From Pseudomonas plecoglossicida NBRC 103162 = DSM 15088 (GTDB lineage Bacteria; Pseudomonadota; Gammaproteobacteria; Pseudomonadales; Pseudomonadaceae): a stretch of 64,000 nt of DNA. Below, one piece after another: positions 25,367-40,482 of the stretch (position 1 is its first letter; each line of letters opens with the position of its first letter). The stretch is from positions 35,061-99,060 of the forward strand of contig NZ_BBIV01000007.1 of assembly GCF_000730665.1 (NCBI RefSeq), given 5' to 3'. The translations under genes were made by a program, and so were the position numbers. The notes under the pieces are model-generated. The model did no database searches. It saw nothing but the letters and a program-made list of their open reading frames with translations, and had not been told where the DNA came from.

Positions 25367-26155
25367 ATGAAGAAGCTCGCACTGATTGGCGCCCTGGCGC
25401 TTTCCGTGTTTTCCCTGGTGTCGCAGGCCGATGAACCAAAGCCGTTGAAGATCGGTATCGAAGCCGCCTACCCACCCTTCGCCTTCAAGCAGCCCGACGG
25501 CAGCATCGCCGGTTTCGACTACGACATCGGCAATGCCCTGTGTGAAGAAATGAAAGCCAAGTGCACCTGGGTCGAGCAGGAGTTCGACGGCCTGATCCCG
25601 GCACTGAAAGTGCGCAAGATCGACGCCATCCTGTCGTCCATGTCGATCACCGAAGACCGCAAGAAATCGGTCGACTTCACCAAGCGTTACTACCTGACCC
25701 CGGCGCGCCTGGTCATGAAGGAAGGCAGCACCGTCAGCGACAGCCTGGACGAGCTGAAGGGCAAGAAGATCGGTGTGCAGCGCGGCTCGATCCACGACCG
25801 TTTCGCCAAGGAAGTACTGGCACCCAAAGGTGCCACCGTCGTGCCTTACGGCACCCAGAACGAAATCTACCTGGACGTCGCTGCAGGCCGCCTGGACGGC
25901 ACCGTGGCCGATGCCACCCTGCTCGAAGATGGCTTCCTGAAGACCGACGCCGGCAAGGGCTTCGCCTTCGTGGGCCCATCGTTCACCGACGTGAAGTACT
26001 TCGGCGACGGTGTCGGCATTGCCGTGCGCAAGGGTGACAAGGCCAACGCCGACCGCATCAACGCGGCCATCGACGCCATCCGTGCCAACGGCAAGTACCA
26101 GGAAATCGAGAAGAAGTACTTCAACTTCGATATCTACGGTCCGGACTCGAACTAA
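25367..26155 (+). CDS. hisJ: Basic amino-acid ABC transporter, substrate-binding protein
   Basis: A 262-residue periplasmic protein of the HisJ/ArgT/AotJ family. The signal peptide is [21 protein letters not shown] and the mature part begins [17 protein letters not shown]. Family landmarks are [31 protein letters not shown] and the Arg that holds the ligand carboxylate in YYLTPARLV. It collects arginine, ornithine, lysine or histidine for the permease encoded next. The ATG at 25367 is chosen because the signal peptide starts there. In P. aeruginosa the homologous operon aotJQMOP-argR is induced by arginine through ArgR, and half sites of that type lie upstream here. Confidence 0.93.
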   Translation: MKKLALIGALALSVFSLVSQADEPKPLKIGIEAAYPPFAFKQPDGSIAGFDYDIGNALCEEMKAKCTWVEQEFDGLIPALKVRKIDAILSSMSITEDRKKSVDFTKRYYLTPARLVMKEGSTVSDSLDELKGKKIGVQRGSIHDRFAKEVLAPKGATVVPYGTQNEIYLDVAAGRLDGTVADATLLEDGFLKTDAGKGFAFVGPSFTDVKYFGDGVGIAVRKGDKANADRINAAIDAIRANGKYQEIEKKYFNFDIYGPDSN

Positions 26156-26177
26156 GACGTCGAGTTTCACCTGTGCA

Positions 26178-26218
26178 ATGGTGCAAACAGCAGAAGTTCT
26201 GAGGTTTGCACCATTTTT
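26178..26218 (+). terminator. Attenuator-like hairpin between hisJ and hisQ
   Basis: atggtgcaaac (26178-26188) pairs with gtttgcaccat (26204-26214) and a T run follows. Partial termination here would give more binding protein than permease, as is common in such operons. Confidence 0.75.
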
Positions 26219-26243
26219 CATTATCTAGGTCGAGGACCTCATC

Positions 26244-26933
26244 ATGTTGAAAGGCTACGGGGCAGTCATCCTCGACGGGGCGTGGCTGACGCTGCAGCTC
26301 GCCCTGTCGTCGATGGCCCTGGCCATCGTGCTCGGCCTGATTGGCGTGGCGTTGCGCTTGTCGCCCGTGCGCTGGCTGGCCTGGTTGGGCGATATGTACG
26401 CCACGGTGATCCGTGGTATTCCGGACTTGGTCCTGATCCTGCTGATCTTCTACGGCGGGCAGGACATCATCAATCGCTTGGCGCCGCTGGTCGGCTATGA
26501 CGATTACATCGACCTGAACCCGCTGGTTGCGGGTATCGGTACCTTGGGCTTCATCTTTGGCGCCTACCTGTCGGAAACCTTCCGCGGCGCCTTCCTCGGT
26601 ATTCCCAAGGGCCAGGCCGAAGCCGGCGTGGCCTATGGCATGAGCAGCCGCCAGGTGTTCTTCCGCATCCTGGTGCCGCAGATGATCCGCCTGGCGATTC
26701 CAGGCTTCACCAACAACTGGCTGGTGTTGACCAAGGCCACGGCGCTGATTTCGGTGGTCGGCCTGCAGGACATGATGTTCAAGGCCAAGCAGGCGGCGGA
26801 CGCTACCCGCGAGCCTTTCACCTTCTTCCTGGCCGTGGCGGCGCTGTACCTGGTGATCACCAGCGTCTCGCTGCTGGCCCTGAAGTATCTCGAGCGGCGC
26901 TACTCGGTGGGCGTCAAGGTGGCTGAACTATGA
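26244..26933 (+). CDS. hisQ: Basic amino-acid ABC transporter, permease 1
   Basis: A 229-residue inner-membrane permease of the HisQ/AotQ type with about five spans. The EAA loop that contacts the ATPase is EAGVAYGMSSRQVFFRILVPQ (read in part, residues ~125-145). The N-terminal LKGYGAVILDGAWLTLQLAL is typical. It pairs with HisM to form the channel and overlaps hisM by 4 bases (ATGA), a sign of coupled translation. Confidence 0.93.
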   Translation: MLKGYGAVILDGAWLTLQLALSSMALAIVLGLIGVALRLSPVRWLAWLGDMYATVIRGIPDLVLILLIFYGGQDIINRLAPLVGYDDYIDLNPLVAGIGTLGFIFGAYLSETFRGAFLGIPKGQAEAGVAYGMSSRQVFFRILVPQMIRLAIPGFTNNWLVLTKATALISVVGLQDMMFKAKQAADATREPFTFFLAVAALYLVITSVSLLALKYLERRYSVGVKVAEL

Positions 26934-27628
26934 TCTTCGACTACAACGTCATCTGGGAGGCCATGCCACTGTACCTCGGTGGCCTGCTGACCACCCTCAA
27001 GCTGCTGGCGCTGTCGCTGCTGTTCGGCTTGCTGGCGGCCGTGCCGCTCGGGCTGATGCGGGTGTCCAAGCATCCGCTGGTGAACATCAGCGCCTGGCTC
27101 TACACCTATGTCATCCGCGGCACGCCGATGCTGGTGCAGCTGTTCCTGATCTACTACGGCCTGGCCCAGTTCGAGGCGGTGCGCGAAAGCATCTTCTGGC
27201 CGTGGCTGTCGAGCGCGACCTTCTGTGCCTGCCTGGCGTTCGCCGTCAATACCAGCGCCTACACCGCCGAGATCATCGCCGGCAGCCTCAAGGCCACGCC
27301 CCATGGCGAGATCGAGGCGGCCAAGGCGATGGGCATGTCGCGCATGAAAATGTACCGCCGCATCCTGCTGCCTTCGGCCTTGCGCCGGGCGTTGCCGCAG
27401 TACAGCAACGAAGTGATCATGATGCTGCAGACCACCAGTCTGGCGTCGATCGTCACCCTGATCGACATCACCGGTGCCGCGCGCACGGTCAATGCCCAGT
27501 ATTACCTGCCTTTCGAGGCCTACATCACGGCGGGCGTGTTCTACCTGTGCCTGACCTTCATTTTGGTGCGCCTGTTCAAGATGGCCGAACGCCGTTGGCT
27601 TGGCTACCTGGCGCCGCGCAAGCACTGA
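26930..27628 (+). CDS. hisM: Basic amino-acid ABC transporter, permease 2
   Basis: A 232-residue permease of the HisM/AotM type. The EAA loop IEAAKAMGMSRMKMYRRILLP lies near residues 124-144 and RGTPMLVQLFLIYYGL near 62-77 is the conserved block after the first spans. It forms a heterodimer with HisQ. In P. aeruginosa an extra gene aotO lies between aotM and aotP; here only 22 bases separate hisM from hisP, so that gene is absent at this place. Confidence 0.93.
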   Translation: MIFDYNVIWEAMPLYLGGLLTTLKLLALSLLFGLLAAVPLGLMRVSKHPLVNISAWLYTYVIRGTPMLVQLFLIYYGLAQFEAVRESIFWPWLSSATFCACLAFAVNTSAYTAEIIAGSLKATPHGEIEAAKAMGMSRMKMYRRILLPSALRRALPQYSNEVIMMLQTTSLASIVTLIDITGAARTVNAQYYLPFEAYITAGVFYLCLTFILVRLFKMAERRWLGYLAPRKH

Positions 27629-27650
27629 ACGCTCTGTGAGAACCGACAGC

Positions 27651-28415
27651 ATGTACAAACTCGAAGTCCAAGACCTGCACAAGCGCTACGGCAGCCATGA
27701 GGTGCTCAAGGGCGTTTCCCTGGCGGCCAAGGCGGGTGATGTGATCAGCATCATCGGCTCCAGCGGTTCGGGCAAGTCGACCTTCCTGCGCTGCATCAAC
27801 CTGCTCGAGCAGCCGCACGCGGGCAAGATCCTGCTCAACAACGAAGAGCTGAAGATGGTCGCCGGCAAGGACGGCGCGCTCAAGGCGGCCGACCCGCGTC
27901 AGCTGCAGCGCATGCGTTCGCGTCTGTCGATGGTGTTCCAGCATTTCAACCTGTGGTCGCACATGACCGCGCTGGAGAACGTCATCGAAGCCCCGGTGCA
28001 CGTGCTCGGCGTGAGCAAGAAGGAAGCCCTGGAAAAAGCCGAGCACTACCTGGCCAAGGTCGGTGTCGCGCATCGCAAGGACGCCTTCCCGGGGCACATG
28101 TCCGGCGGTGAGCAGCAGCGCGTGGCGATTGCCCGGGCCCTCGCCATGGAGCCGGAGGTGATGCTGTTCGACGAGCCGACCTCGGCGCTCGATCCCGAGC
28201 TGGTGGGCGATGTGCTCAAGGTGATGCAGGCCCTGGCCCAGGAAGGCCGCACCATGGTGGTGGTGACCCACGAGATGGGCTTTGCCCGTGAAGTGTCCAA
28301 TCAGCTGGTGTTCCTGCACAAAGGCCTGGTAGAAGAAACCGGTTGCCCTCGCGAAGTGCTGGCCAACCCGCAATCCGAGCGGCTCAAGCAGTTTCTCTCG
28401 GGCAGCCTGAAGTAA
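27651..28415 (+). CDS. hisP: Basic amino-acid ABC transporter, ATP-binding protein
   Basis: A 254-residue ABC ATPase. Walker A is GSSGSGKSTFLR, the Q loop lies in VFQHFNLWSHMTAL, the signature is MSGGEQQRVAIARAL, Walker B is VMLFDEPTSALDPE, and the switch His is in VVTHEMGFAREV. It drives the HisQM permease. The ATG at 27651 (MYKLEVQDLHKRYG) is the usual family start. The frame is open further upstream into hisM but without an SD. argR follows after a 100-base gap. Confidence 0.94.
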   Translation: MYKLEVQDLHKRYGSHEVLKGVSLAAKAGDVISIIGSSGSGKSTFLRCINLLEQPHAGKILLNNEELKMVAGKDGALKAADPRQLQRMRSRLSMVFQHFNLWSHMTALENVIEAPVHVLGVSKKEALEKAEHYLAKVGVAHRKDAFPGHMSGGEQQRVAIARALAMEPEVMLFDEPTSALDPELVGDVLKVMQALAQEGRTMVVVTHEMGFAREVSNQLVFLHKGLVEETGCPREVLANPQSERLKQFLSGSLK

Positions 28416-28515
28416 AGGCTGCATCTTTGCACCAGAATAGGGCATGCTGCGCAGCGAGCGCAGCCTGGCCTTGGCGCCACAGACTCGAACGACCTCAGGT
28501 TCCGGACCTTACCCT

Positions 28516-29496
28516 ATGACCACCCAGCGAATCGGTTTTCTCATCTGGCCAAGCACCAAGCCCTTGACCCTGGCGCTGGCGGAAGAGGTCTTGCAGGTGG
28601 CCCAGCGGGTGCATCCGGATGTGGTCTACGAGCTGGCCTTCCTTCAGGCCGAGCCTGCCCAGGAAGGAAGCTGGCGCCTTCCGGGCGAGCCTTGGAGTGG
28701 CCGTCTGGAGGGGTGTCAGAAGCTGTTCCTGCTGGCCGACGATTTACCACAGGCCGTGGGTTCGGCGCTGTCGACGGCGCTCAAGCAAGTGGCGCGCAGT
28801 GGCTGCATGCTGGGTGGGCTGTCTGCCGGCGTGTACCCGCTGGCCATGCTCGGCCTGCTCGATGGCTACCGCGCCGCCGTGCACTGGCGCTGGCAGGACG
28901 ACTTTGCCGAGCGCTTCCCCAAGGTCATTGCCACCAGCCACCTGTTCGACTGGGACCGTGATCGCCTCACCGCCTGCGGCGGCATGGCGGTGACCGATCT
29001 GCTGCTGGCAGTGCTGGCCCGCGACCACGGGGCCGAGCTCGCGGGTGCGGTGTCCGAGGAGCTGGTGGTCGAACGCATTCGCGAAGGTGGCGAGCGCCAG
29101 CGTATTCCGCTGCAGAATCGCCTGGGTTCCAGCCATCCGAAGCTGACCCAGGCGGTGCTGTTGATGGAGGCCAATATCGAAGAGCCGCTGACCACCGACG
29201 AAATCGCCCAGCACGTGTGCGTGTCGCGGCGCCAGCTCGAGCGCATCTTCAAGCAGTACCTCAATCGCGTGCCAAGCCAGTATTACCTTGAGCTGCGCCT
29301 GAACAAGGCGCGGCAGATGCTGATGCAGACCAGCAAGTCGATCATCCAGATCGGCTTGTCCTGTGGATTCTCCTCTGGGCCGCATTTCTCCAGTGCCTAC
29401 CGCAACTTCTTCGGTGCCACGCCGCGTGAAGACCGCAACCAGCGACGCAGCAGCAGCCCGTTCGAGTTGAGCTCGGCGCCTGCGGAGAAGGGCTGA
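28516..29496 (+). CDS. argR: ArgR, AraC-type regulator of arginine uptake and catabolism
   Basis: A 326-residue protein with an N-terminal class-I glutamine-amidotransferase-like (DJ-1/PfpI) sensor domain (residues ~1-195; GGLSAGVYPLAMLGLLDGYR is its nucleophile-elbow region, with Ser in place of Cys) and a C-terminal AraC double helix-turn-helix (~220-310; TTDEIAQHVCVSRRQLERIF and IIQIGLSCGFSSGPHFSSAY). This is the build of the Pseudomonas ArgR, which responds to arginine, unlike the unrelated E. coli ArgR. It lies between the transporter and the catabolic genes, both of which carry ArgR-type half sites. The last ~20 residues are Ser/Pro-rich. Confidence 0.92.
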   Translation: MTTQRIGFLIWPSTKPLTLALAEEVLQVAQRVHPDVVYELAFLQAEPAQEGSWRLPGEPWSGRLEGCQKLFLLADDLPQAVGSALSTALKQVARSGCMLGGLSAGVYPLAMLGLLDGYRAAVHWRWQDDFAERFPKVIATSHLFDWDRDRLTACGGMAVTDLLLAVLARDHGAELAGAVSEELVVERIREGGERQRIPLQNRLGSSHPKLTQAVLLMEANIEEPLTTDEIAQHVCVSRRQLERIFKQYLNRVPSQYYLELRLNKARQMLMQTSKSIIQIGLSCGFSSGPHFSSAYRNFFGATPREDRNQRRSSSPFELSSAPAEKG

Positions 29497-29514
29497 AACT
29501 TCCGCTGTTGGGTC

Positions 29515-29560
29515 GGGCCCTATCGCTGGCAAGCCAGCTTGCCGGCGATAGGGCCGGTAC
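29515..29560. repeat. REP element, rearranged
   Basis: 'ggccctatcgctggcaagcc' runs directly into 'agcttgccggcgatagggcc', so two REP halves are fused without the usual spacer. It follows argR. Confidence 0.8.
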
Positions 29561-29627
29561 AGACAACATCCTTTCTTATGTGAACACCCGTTCACCCAGC
29601 CCCCCGCTGCCGTTACACTGCGCGATT

Positions 29628-31004
<1,377 letters not shown>

Positions 31005-31133
31005 TTCGCCTGCGATCCCTTCGCCGGCCGGTTGCGTCGGCGAAACCTGATTCCAGTGCGGGTGCGTGCGTGCAGGCACCCGCCGTTTTTTCGCGCCGTC
31101 GTGAACGGCCCGTTTTTCCAAAGGAGTGACACC

Positions 31134-32153
31134 ATGCTGGTGATGCGCCCCGCGCAAATGGCTGATCTGAACGAAGTGCAGCGCATGGCTGCAGACAGCC
31201 CCGTTGGTGTCACCTCGCTGCCGGATGACGCTGCCCGCCTGGGCGACAAGATCGCCGCCTCGGAAACCTCGTTCGCCGCCGAAGTCAGCTTCAATGGCGA
31301 GGAGAGCTATTTCTTCGTGCTCGAGGACAGCGCCACCGGCAAGCTCGCCGGTTGCTCCGCCATCGTCGCCTCGGCCGGCTACTCCGAGCCGTTCTACAGC
31401 TTCCGTAACGAGACCTTCGTGCACGCTTCGCGCGAGCTGAAGATCCACAACAAGATCCACGTCCTGTCGCTGTGCCACGACCTCACCGGCAACAGCCTGC
31501 TGACCAGTTTCTACGTGTTGCCCGAACTGGTCGACAGCGGCTGGGCCGAGCTCAACTCGCGCGGTCGTCTGCTGTTCATGGCGTCGCACCCCGAGCGCTT
31601 TGCCGAGTCGGTGGTCACCGAGATCGTCGGCTACAGCGACGACCAGGGCGAGTCGCCATTCTGGGATGCCATCGGGCGCAACTTCTTCGACCTCAACTAC
31701 GCCCATGCCGAGCGTCTGTGCGGGCTGAAGAGCCGTACCTTCCTCGCCGAGCTGATGCCGCATTACCCGATCTACGTCCCGCTGCTGCCGGACGCTGCGC
31801 AGGAGGCCATGGGCCAGGTCCACCCGCGTGCGCAGATCACCTTCGACATCCTCATGCGCGAAGGTTTCGAGACCGAGCATTACATCGACATCTTCGACGG
31901 TGGCCCGACGTTGCACGCACGGGTGTCGGGCATTCGCTCGATCGCCCAGAGCCGCGTGGTGCCGGTGAAGCTGGAGGAGGCGCCGGTCAAGGGCGGTCGC
32001 CCGTACCTGGCATGCAACGGCCAACTGCAGGACTTCCGCGCAGTGCTGCTGGAGCTGGACTGGGTGCCAGGCAAGCCGGTCGCCCTGAGCCTTGCGGCGG
32101 CCGATGCCCTGGGTGTGGGCGAGGGCGCCAGTGTGCGCCTGGTTGCGGTCTGA
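31134..32153 (+). CDS. aruF: Arginine/ornithine N-succinyltransferase, alpha subunit
   Basis: A 339-residue AstA-family acyltransferase. It moves the succinyl group from succinyl-CoA to arginine or ornithine, the first step of the AST pathway. The start MLVMRPAQMADLNEVQRMA and blocks such as VTSLPDDAARL, LCHDLTGNSLLTSFYVLPE and LMPHYPIYVPLLP are shared with the next gene. Pseudomonas use a heteromer of two such subunits (AruF and AruG). An 'aaggagtgac' SD lies before the ATG at 31134; the gap to aruC is 129 bases. Confidence 0.94.
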   Translation: MLVMRPAQMADLNEVQRMAADSPVGVTSLPDDAARLGDKIAASETSFAAEVSFNGEESYFFVLEDSATGKLAGCSAIVASAGYSEPFYSFRNETFVHASRELKIHNKIHVLSLCHDLTGNSLLTSFYVLPELVDSGWAELNSRGRLLFMASHPERFAESVVTEIVGYSDDQGESPFWDAIGRNFFDLNYAHAERLCGLKSRTFLAELMPHYPIYVPLLPDAAQEAMGQVHPRAQITFDILMREGFETEHYIDIFDGGPTLHARVSGIRSIAQSRVVPVKLEEAPVKGGRPYLACNGQLQDFRAVLLELDWVPGKPVALSLAAADALGVGEGASVRLVAV

Positions 32154-32208
32154 GTTCTGGGAACAGAGAGTTTTTGCGGCGGCGCTCGCTGCCGCTCAAG
32201 GAGATAGC

Positions 32209-33237
32209 ATGATCGTTCGTCCTGTACGCAGCAGCGATTTACCCGCGCTGATCGAATTGGCTCGCAGCACTGGCACCACCGGGCTGACCACTTTGCCGGC
32301 CAACGAGGAGCGCCTCGGGTATCGCGTCGGCTGGGCCGAGAAGAGCTTCCGTGGCGAAGCCGAGCGTGGTGATACCGACTACCTGTTCGTACTGGAGAAC
32401 GACGAAGGCCTGGTGGTCGGCATCAGCGCCATCGCCGGCGCCGTTGGCCTGCGCGAGCCTTGGTACAACTACCGGGTCGGGCTGACGGTGAGTGCCTCCC
32501 AGGAACTGGGCATCTACCGCGAGATCCCGACCCTGTTCCTGGCCAATGACCTTACCGGCAACTCCGAACTGTGCTCGCTGTTCCTGCGTGGCGATCACCG
32601 CTCCGGGCTCAATGGCCGCTTGCTGTCGCGGGCGCGCATGCTGTTCATCGCCGAGTTCCCGGAGCTGTTCGGCAACAAGATCATCGCCGAGATGCGCGGC
32701 ATGTCCGACGAGCATGGGCGCTCGCCATTCTGGGAAAGCCTCGGTCGGCACTTCTTCAAGATGGAGTTCAGCCAGGCCGACTACCTCACTGGCGTGGGCA
32801 ACAAGTCGTTCATTGCCGAACTGATGCCCAAGTTCCCGCTGTACACCTGCTTCCTGTCGGAGGCGGCGCGTAATGTCATCGGCCGCGTGCACACCGACAC
32901 CGAGCCTGCGCTGGCCATGCTCAAGCAGGAAGGCTTCAGCTACCAGGGCTTTGTCGACATCTTCGACGCGGGCCCCGCCATCGAATGTGAAACCTCGAAG
33001 ATCCGTGCCGTGCGTGATAGTCAGACCTTGGTGTTGGCCATCGGCACGCCTGGCGATGACGCCACCCCCTACATCATCCACAACCGCAAGCGCGACGACT
33101 GCCGTATCACCGCCGCACCCGCGCGACTGGCTGCCGGCACCCTGGTGGTCGACCCCTTGACCGCCAAGCGCCTGCGCATGGGCGCAGGCGACAACGTGCG
33201 CGCCGTACCACTGTCGGCAAGCCGGGAGGCCCAGTAA
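32209..33237 (+). CDS. aruG: Arginine N-succinyltransferase, beta subunit
   Basis: A 342-residue paralogue of the preceding AruF with the same order of motifs: MIVRPVRSSDLPALIELA, TGLTTLPANEERL, LFLANDLTGNSELCSLFLRG and LMPKFPLYTCFL. This subunit corresponds to AstA of E. coli. The tandem arrangement points to an old gene duplication that became a two-subunit enzyme. 'aaggagatag' precedes the ATG. The stop TAA is directly followed by the ATG of astD, with no gap. Confidence 0.94.
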   Translation: MIVRPVRSSDLPALIELARSTGTTGLTTLPANEERLGYRVGWAEKSFRGEAERGDTDYLFVLENDEGLVVGISAIAGAVGLREPWYNYRVGLTVSASQELGIYREIPTLFLANDLTGNSELCSLFLRGDHRSGLNGRLLSRARMLFIAEFPELFGNKIIAEMRGMSDEHGRSPFWESLGRHFFKMEFSQADYLTGVGNKSFIAELMPKFPLYTCFLSEAARNVIGRVHTDTEPALAMLKQEGFSYQGFVDIFDAGPAIECETSKIRAVRDSQTLVLAIGTPGDDATPYIIHNRKRDDCRITAAPARLAAGTLVVDPLTAKRLRMGAGDNVRAVPLSASREAQ

Positions 33238-34701
<1,464 letters not shown>

Positions 34702-34724
34702 CAACAGGTCACGGAGCCTAGCCG

Positions 34725-36074
34725 ATGAAATCCTATGAAGTGAATTTTGATGGCCTGGTGGGGCCTACCCACAACTACGGCGGCCTGTCCTACGGTAACG
34801 TGGCTTCGCAGAGCAACAGCCAGCAGGCGTCCAACCCGCGTGAAGCGGCGCGCCAGGGCTTGGCGAAGATGAAGGCGCTGGTCGACATGGGCTTCAAGCA
34901 GGGCGTGCTGGCGCCACAGGAGCGCCCTGACGTAGCGGCGCTGCGCCGCCTGGGCTTTGCCGGTAGCGACGCCGAAGTGATCCAGCGTGCGGCCAAGGAG
35001 GCCATGCCACTGCTGGTTGCCAGCTGCTCGGCGTCGAGCATGTGGGTGGCCAATGCCGCCACCGTCAGCCCCAGCGCCGACACCGCCGATGGCCGCGTGC
35101 ATTTCACCGCCGCCAACCTCAACTGCAAGTACCACCGCAGCATCGAGCACCCGACCACCAGCCGCGTGCTGGCGGCCATGTTCAATGACGACAAGCACTT
35201 TGCCCATCACCCGGCACTGCCTGCGGTGGCGCAGTTCGGCGACGAGGGCGCGGCCAACCACACGCGCTTCTGCCGCCGCTACGGTGAGGCGGGCGTCGAG
35301 TTCTTTGTCTACGGGCGCAGCGCCTTCGACAGCCGCTATCCGGCGCCGCAGAAATACCCGGCGCGCCAGACCCTGGAAGCGTCCCAGGCCGTGGCACGGC
35401 TGCACGGCCTTGGCGATGACGGTGTGGTCTACGCTCAACAGAACCCGTCGGTGATCGACCAGGGCGTGTTCCACAACGATGTGATTGCGGTGGGCAACGG
35501 CGAAGTCCTCTTCTATCACGAGGATGCCTTCCTCGAGACCGACGCGGTGCTTGGCCAACTACAGGCTAAACTGGCCAGCAAGGGCGGCCGTTTCCAGCCC
35601 ATCCGCGTGCCGCGCGCGGCCGTGACGGTAGAGGATGCAGTGCGTTCCTACCTGTTCAACAGCCAGTTGCTCACGCGCGACGACGGCTCCATGCTGCTGG
35701 TGGTGCCGGAAGAGTGCCGCAACAACGAGCGGGTCTGGACCTACCTGAGCCAGTTGACCACCCAGGGCGGCGCGGTGCAGGAGGTCAAGGTATTCGACCT
35801 CAAGCAGAGCATGCAGAACGGCGGTGGCCCGGCTTGCCTGCGTTTGCGCGTGGCGTTGAAGGAAACGGAACTGGCGGCGGTCAATCCAGGCGTTATCATG
35901 ACCGCCCCGCTGTACGACACGCTGCTGCAGTGGGTCGACAAGCACTACCGCGATCGCCTTGGCGAAGCGGATCTCGCCGACCCGCAGTTGCTGGTGGAAT
36001 GCCGTACCGCGCTGGATGAATTGACCCAGATCCTGAAGTTGGGTTCGGTGTATCCGTTCCAACGCCAACCTTGA
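34725..36074 (+). CDS. astB: N-succinylarginine dihydrolase
   Basis: A 449-residue enzyme of the AstB/AruB family, in the amidinotransferase fold. It turns succinylarginine into succinylornithine, ammonia and CO2. The N-terminal [20 protein letters not shown] is the family hallmark, and the conserved [13 protein letters not shown] near the C-terminus carries the catalytic Cys. Other active-site pieces are [16 protein letters not shown] and [13 protein letters not shown]. The gap to astD is 23 bases. An SD-like 'ggagcc' precedes the ATG. Confidence 0.95.
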   Translation: MKSYEVNFDGLVGPTHNYGGLSYGNVASQSNSQQASNPREAARQGLAKMKALVDMGFKQGVLAPQERPDVAALRRLGFAGSDAEVIQRAAKEAMPLLVASCSASSMWVANAATVSPSADTADGRVHFTAANLNCKYHRSIEHPTTSRVLAAMFNDDKHFAHHPALPAVAQFGDEGAANHTRFCRRYGEAGVEFFVYGRSAFDSRYPAPQKYPARQTLEASQAVARLHGLGDDGVVYAQQNPSVIDQGVFHNDVIAVGNGEVLFYHEDAFLETDAVLGQLQAKLASKGGRFQPIRVPRAAVTVEDAVRSYLFNSQLLTRDDGSMLLVVPEECRNNERVWTYLSQLTTQGGAVQEVKVFDLKQSMQNGGGPACLRLRVALKETELAAVNPGVIMTAPLYDTLLQWVDKHYRDRLGEADLADPQLLVECRTALDELTQILKLGSVYPFQRQP

Positions 36075-36088
36075 AGAGAGAACCTGTA

Positions 36089-36379
36089 ATGACCGACGCC
36101 ATGCGCCTGATCCTCGAAGACTCCGACGGCACCCAGCTGGAAACCTCCTGCACGCGCTTTGCCGTGGTCTGGCAAGGCAAGGAAGTGTGGATTCAGCAGG
36201 ATGGCCGCGGCCAGTTGCTGATCGGCGTGGATGTCGAGGAAGACGACACCGAGTACGCCAACCTGTTGCTGCGCCCGATGGCCACCAACCTGGTCAGCCT
36301 GCAGCTGGAGATGGAGCCGGCGCAAGTCGGTGAAGGCGACGATCACGTCCATGGCCCTGATTGCGGCCACCACCACTAA
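36089..36379 (+). CDS. Conserved hypothetical protein in the ast cluster
   Basis: A 96-residue acidic protein beginning [18 protein letters not shown] and ending in the metal-binding-like tail [11 protein letters not shown]. It is likely conserved as a member of the ast cluster in Pseudomonas; relatives have been called 'topoisomerase II', for which nothing in the sequence gives support. It lies 14 bases after astB and 10 bases before astE, so it is surely co-transcribed. The His/Cys tail might bind a metal such as the zinc needed by AstE; that is inference only. Confidence 0.8.
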   Translation: MTDAMRLILEDSDGTQLETSCTRFAVVWQGKEVWIQQDGRGQLLIGVDVEEDDTEYANLLLRPMATNLVSLQLEMEPAQVGEGDDHVHGPDCGHHH

Positions 36380-36389
36380 GGAAGTGCCT

Positions 36390-37397
36390 ATGCTCGCCCT
36401 TGGCAAACTGCTTGAGCTGACCCTGACCGATCACGAACCGGCCGAGAAGACCCAAGTGACACCCAAGGGCGCGCGTCTGCGCTGGCTGGGGGAGGGCGCG
36501 CTTGAAGTGCGTCCGCCCGAGAACGAGGATTGCGGGTTGGACCTGTTGCTCTCGGCCGGCATTCATGGCAACGAAACGGCGCCGATCGAATTGCTCGAAC
36601 GGCTGCTGCACGGTGTGGCCAACGGCAAGATCAAGCCGAAGGCACGGGTGTTGTTCCTGTTCGGCAACCCGGCGGCGATTCGCAAGGGCGAGCGCTTCAT
36701 CGAGCAGGATATCAACCGTCTGTTCAACGGCCGCCACGAACTGTCCAGCGGTTTCGAAGCGCTGCGGGCCGCCGAGCTCGAACAGTTTGCGCGGGTGTTC
36801 TTCAGCAAGCCCGATCGCACCCGCCTGCATTACGACCTGCATACGGCCATCCGTGGTTCGAAGATCGAGCAGTTCGCCCTTTACCCCTATAAGGAGGGGC
36901 GCAAGCATTCCCGTCGCGAACTGGCCCGTCTGGCCGCGGCCGGCATGGAGGCGGTGCTGCTGCAGAGCAAGTCGTCGATCACCTTCAGTGCCTTCACCTA
37001 TGAACAGCTAGAGGCCGAAGCATTTACCCTTGAGCTGGGCAAGGCGCGGCCGTTCGGGCAGAACGAGCAGGTCAACCTCGACAAGCTCGAAGAGCGGCTG
37101 ATCCGTATCATCGAAAACACCGAACCCGAGAACGATGGTTCGCTGGACGGGCTCAAGCTGTTCAGCGTCGCCCGCGAGATCATCAAGCACAGCGACAGCT
37201 TCCACCTGCACCTGCCGGCGGATATCGAGAACTTCTCGGAGCTGAGCAAGGGGTATCTGCTGGCCGAGGACCTGGCGGAAATGCGCTGGGTGGTCGAGGA
37301 GGAGGGGGCGCGGATCATCTTCCCCAATCCCAAGGTCAAGAATGGTTTGCGCGCCGGGATTCTCATCGTGCCTGATTCGGGGCAGCGGCTGGGTTGA
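36390..37397 (+). CDS. astE: Succinylglutamate desuccinylase
   Basis: A 335-residue zinc carboxypeptidase-like (M14/AspA-AstE) enzyme. It splits N-succinylglutamate into succinate and glutamate, the final AST step. Zinc ligands are visible in [18 protein letters not shown] (His and Glu near residues 58 and 61) and [11 protein letters not shown] (His near 152). [11 protein letters not shown] carries the substrate-binding Arg. The ATG at 36390 is supported by 'aaggaagtg' upstream; a longer open frame overlapping the previous gene is not used. A REP pair follows. Confidence 0.94.
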   Translation: MLALGKLLELTLTDHEPAEKTQVTPKGARLRWLGEGALEVRPPENEDCGLDLLLSAGIHGNETAPIELLERLLHGVANGKIKPKARVLFLFGNPAAIRKGERFIEQDINRLFNGRHELSSGFEALRAAELEQFARVFFSKPDRTRLHYDLHTAIRGSKIEQFALYPYKEGRKHSRRELARLAAAGMEAVLLQSKSSITFSAFTYEQLEAEAFTLELGKARPFGQNEQVNLDKLEERLIRIIENTEPENDGSLDGLKLFSVAREIIKHSDSFHLHLPADIENFSELSKGYLLAEDLAEMRWVVEEEGARIIFPNPKVKNGLRAGILIVPDSGQRLG

Positions 37398-37404
37398 CTT
37401 TCAA

Positions 37405-37488
37405 GGTCCTGTCGCCGGCAAGCCGGCTCCCACAGGTACAGCAGCGCCCACGCCCTTTGTGGGAGCCGGCTGCCCGGCAATAAGGGCC
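37405..37488. repeat. REP pair
   Basis: 'cctgtcgccggcaagccggc' and 'gggagccggctgcccggcaa' (the second diverged) lie in the 377-base gap between astE and alaS. Confidence 0.8.
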
Positions 37489-37701
37489 AGAACGGCCACC
37501 ATTGGATCCCAACTCATCCATTAAAAGTATTTAATTCACCGCCTGTTCCATTTTCCCTTCCCTTGGGCGGTAATTGGCTTGCCAGCGGCAAAAGCCAGCA
37601 TTTAGCATCCGGTCATGTATTTTTCGTTTGCCTGAGCTGAAAAGCCGTCCAATCGACGCTTTCCATCACATAAACACACTGCATCGAACTTGCAGGACCG
37701 A

Positions 37702-37707
37702 TATAAT
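37702..37707 (+). promoter_or_regulatory. Probable -10 element of alaS
   Basis: A perfect TATAAT 68 bases before the alaS ATG. The matching -35 is poor (ctgcat at 17-base spacing). The rest of the gap from 37490 to 37700 shows nothing recognisable. Confidence 0.5.
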
Positions 37708-37774
37708 GCGGCCCTTTGCCGTCGTTTCGTCGACGCGTTTGCCCCCAAGGGCTGCCGTTTCCGTGGAAGAACCT

Positions 37775-40399
<2,625 letters not shown>

Positions 40400-40482
40400 G
40401 ATGAGGGGGCGGCGGTCTAGTCGTCGCCCCTTCATGTTGGATGGTTTTTTTGGGGCCCTGTATGGGCTGAGGCACCATTGAA

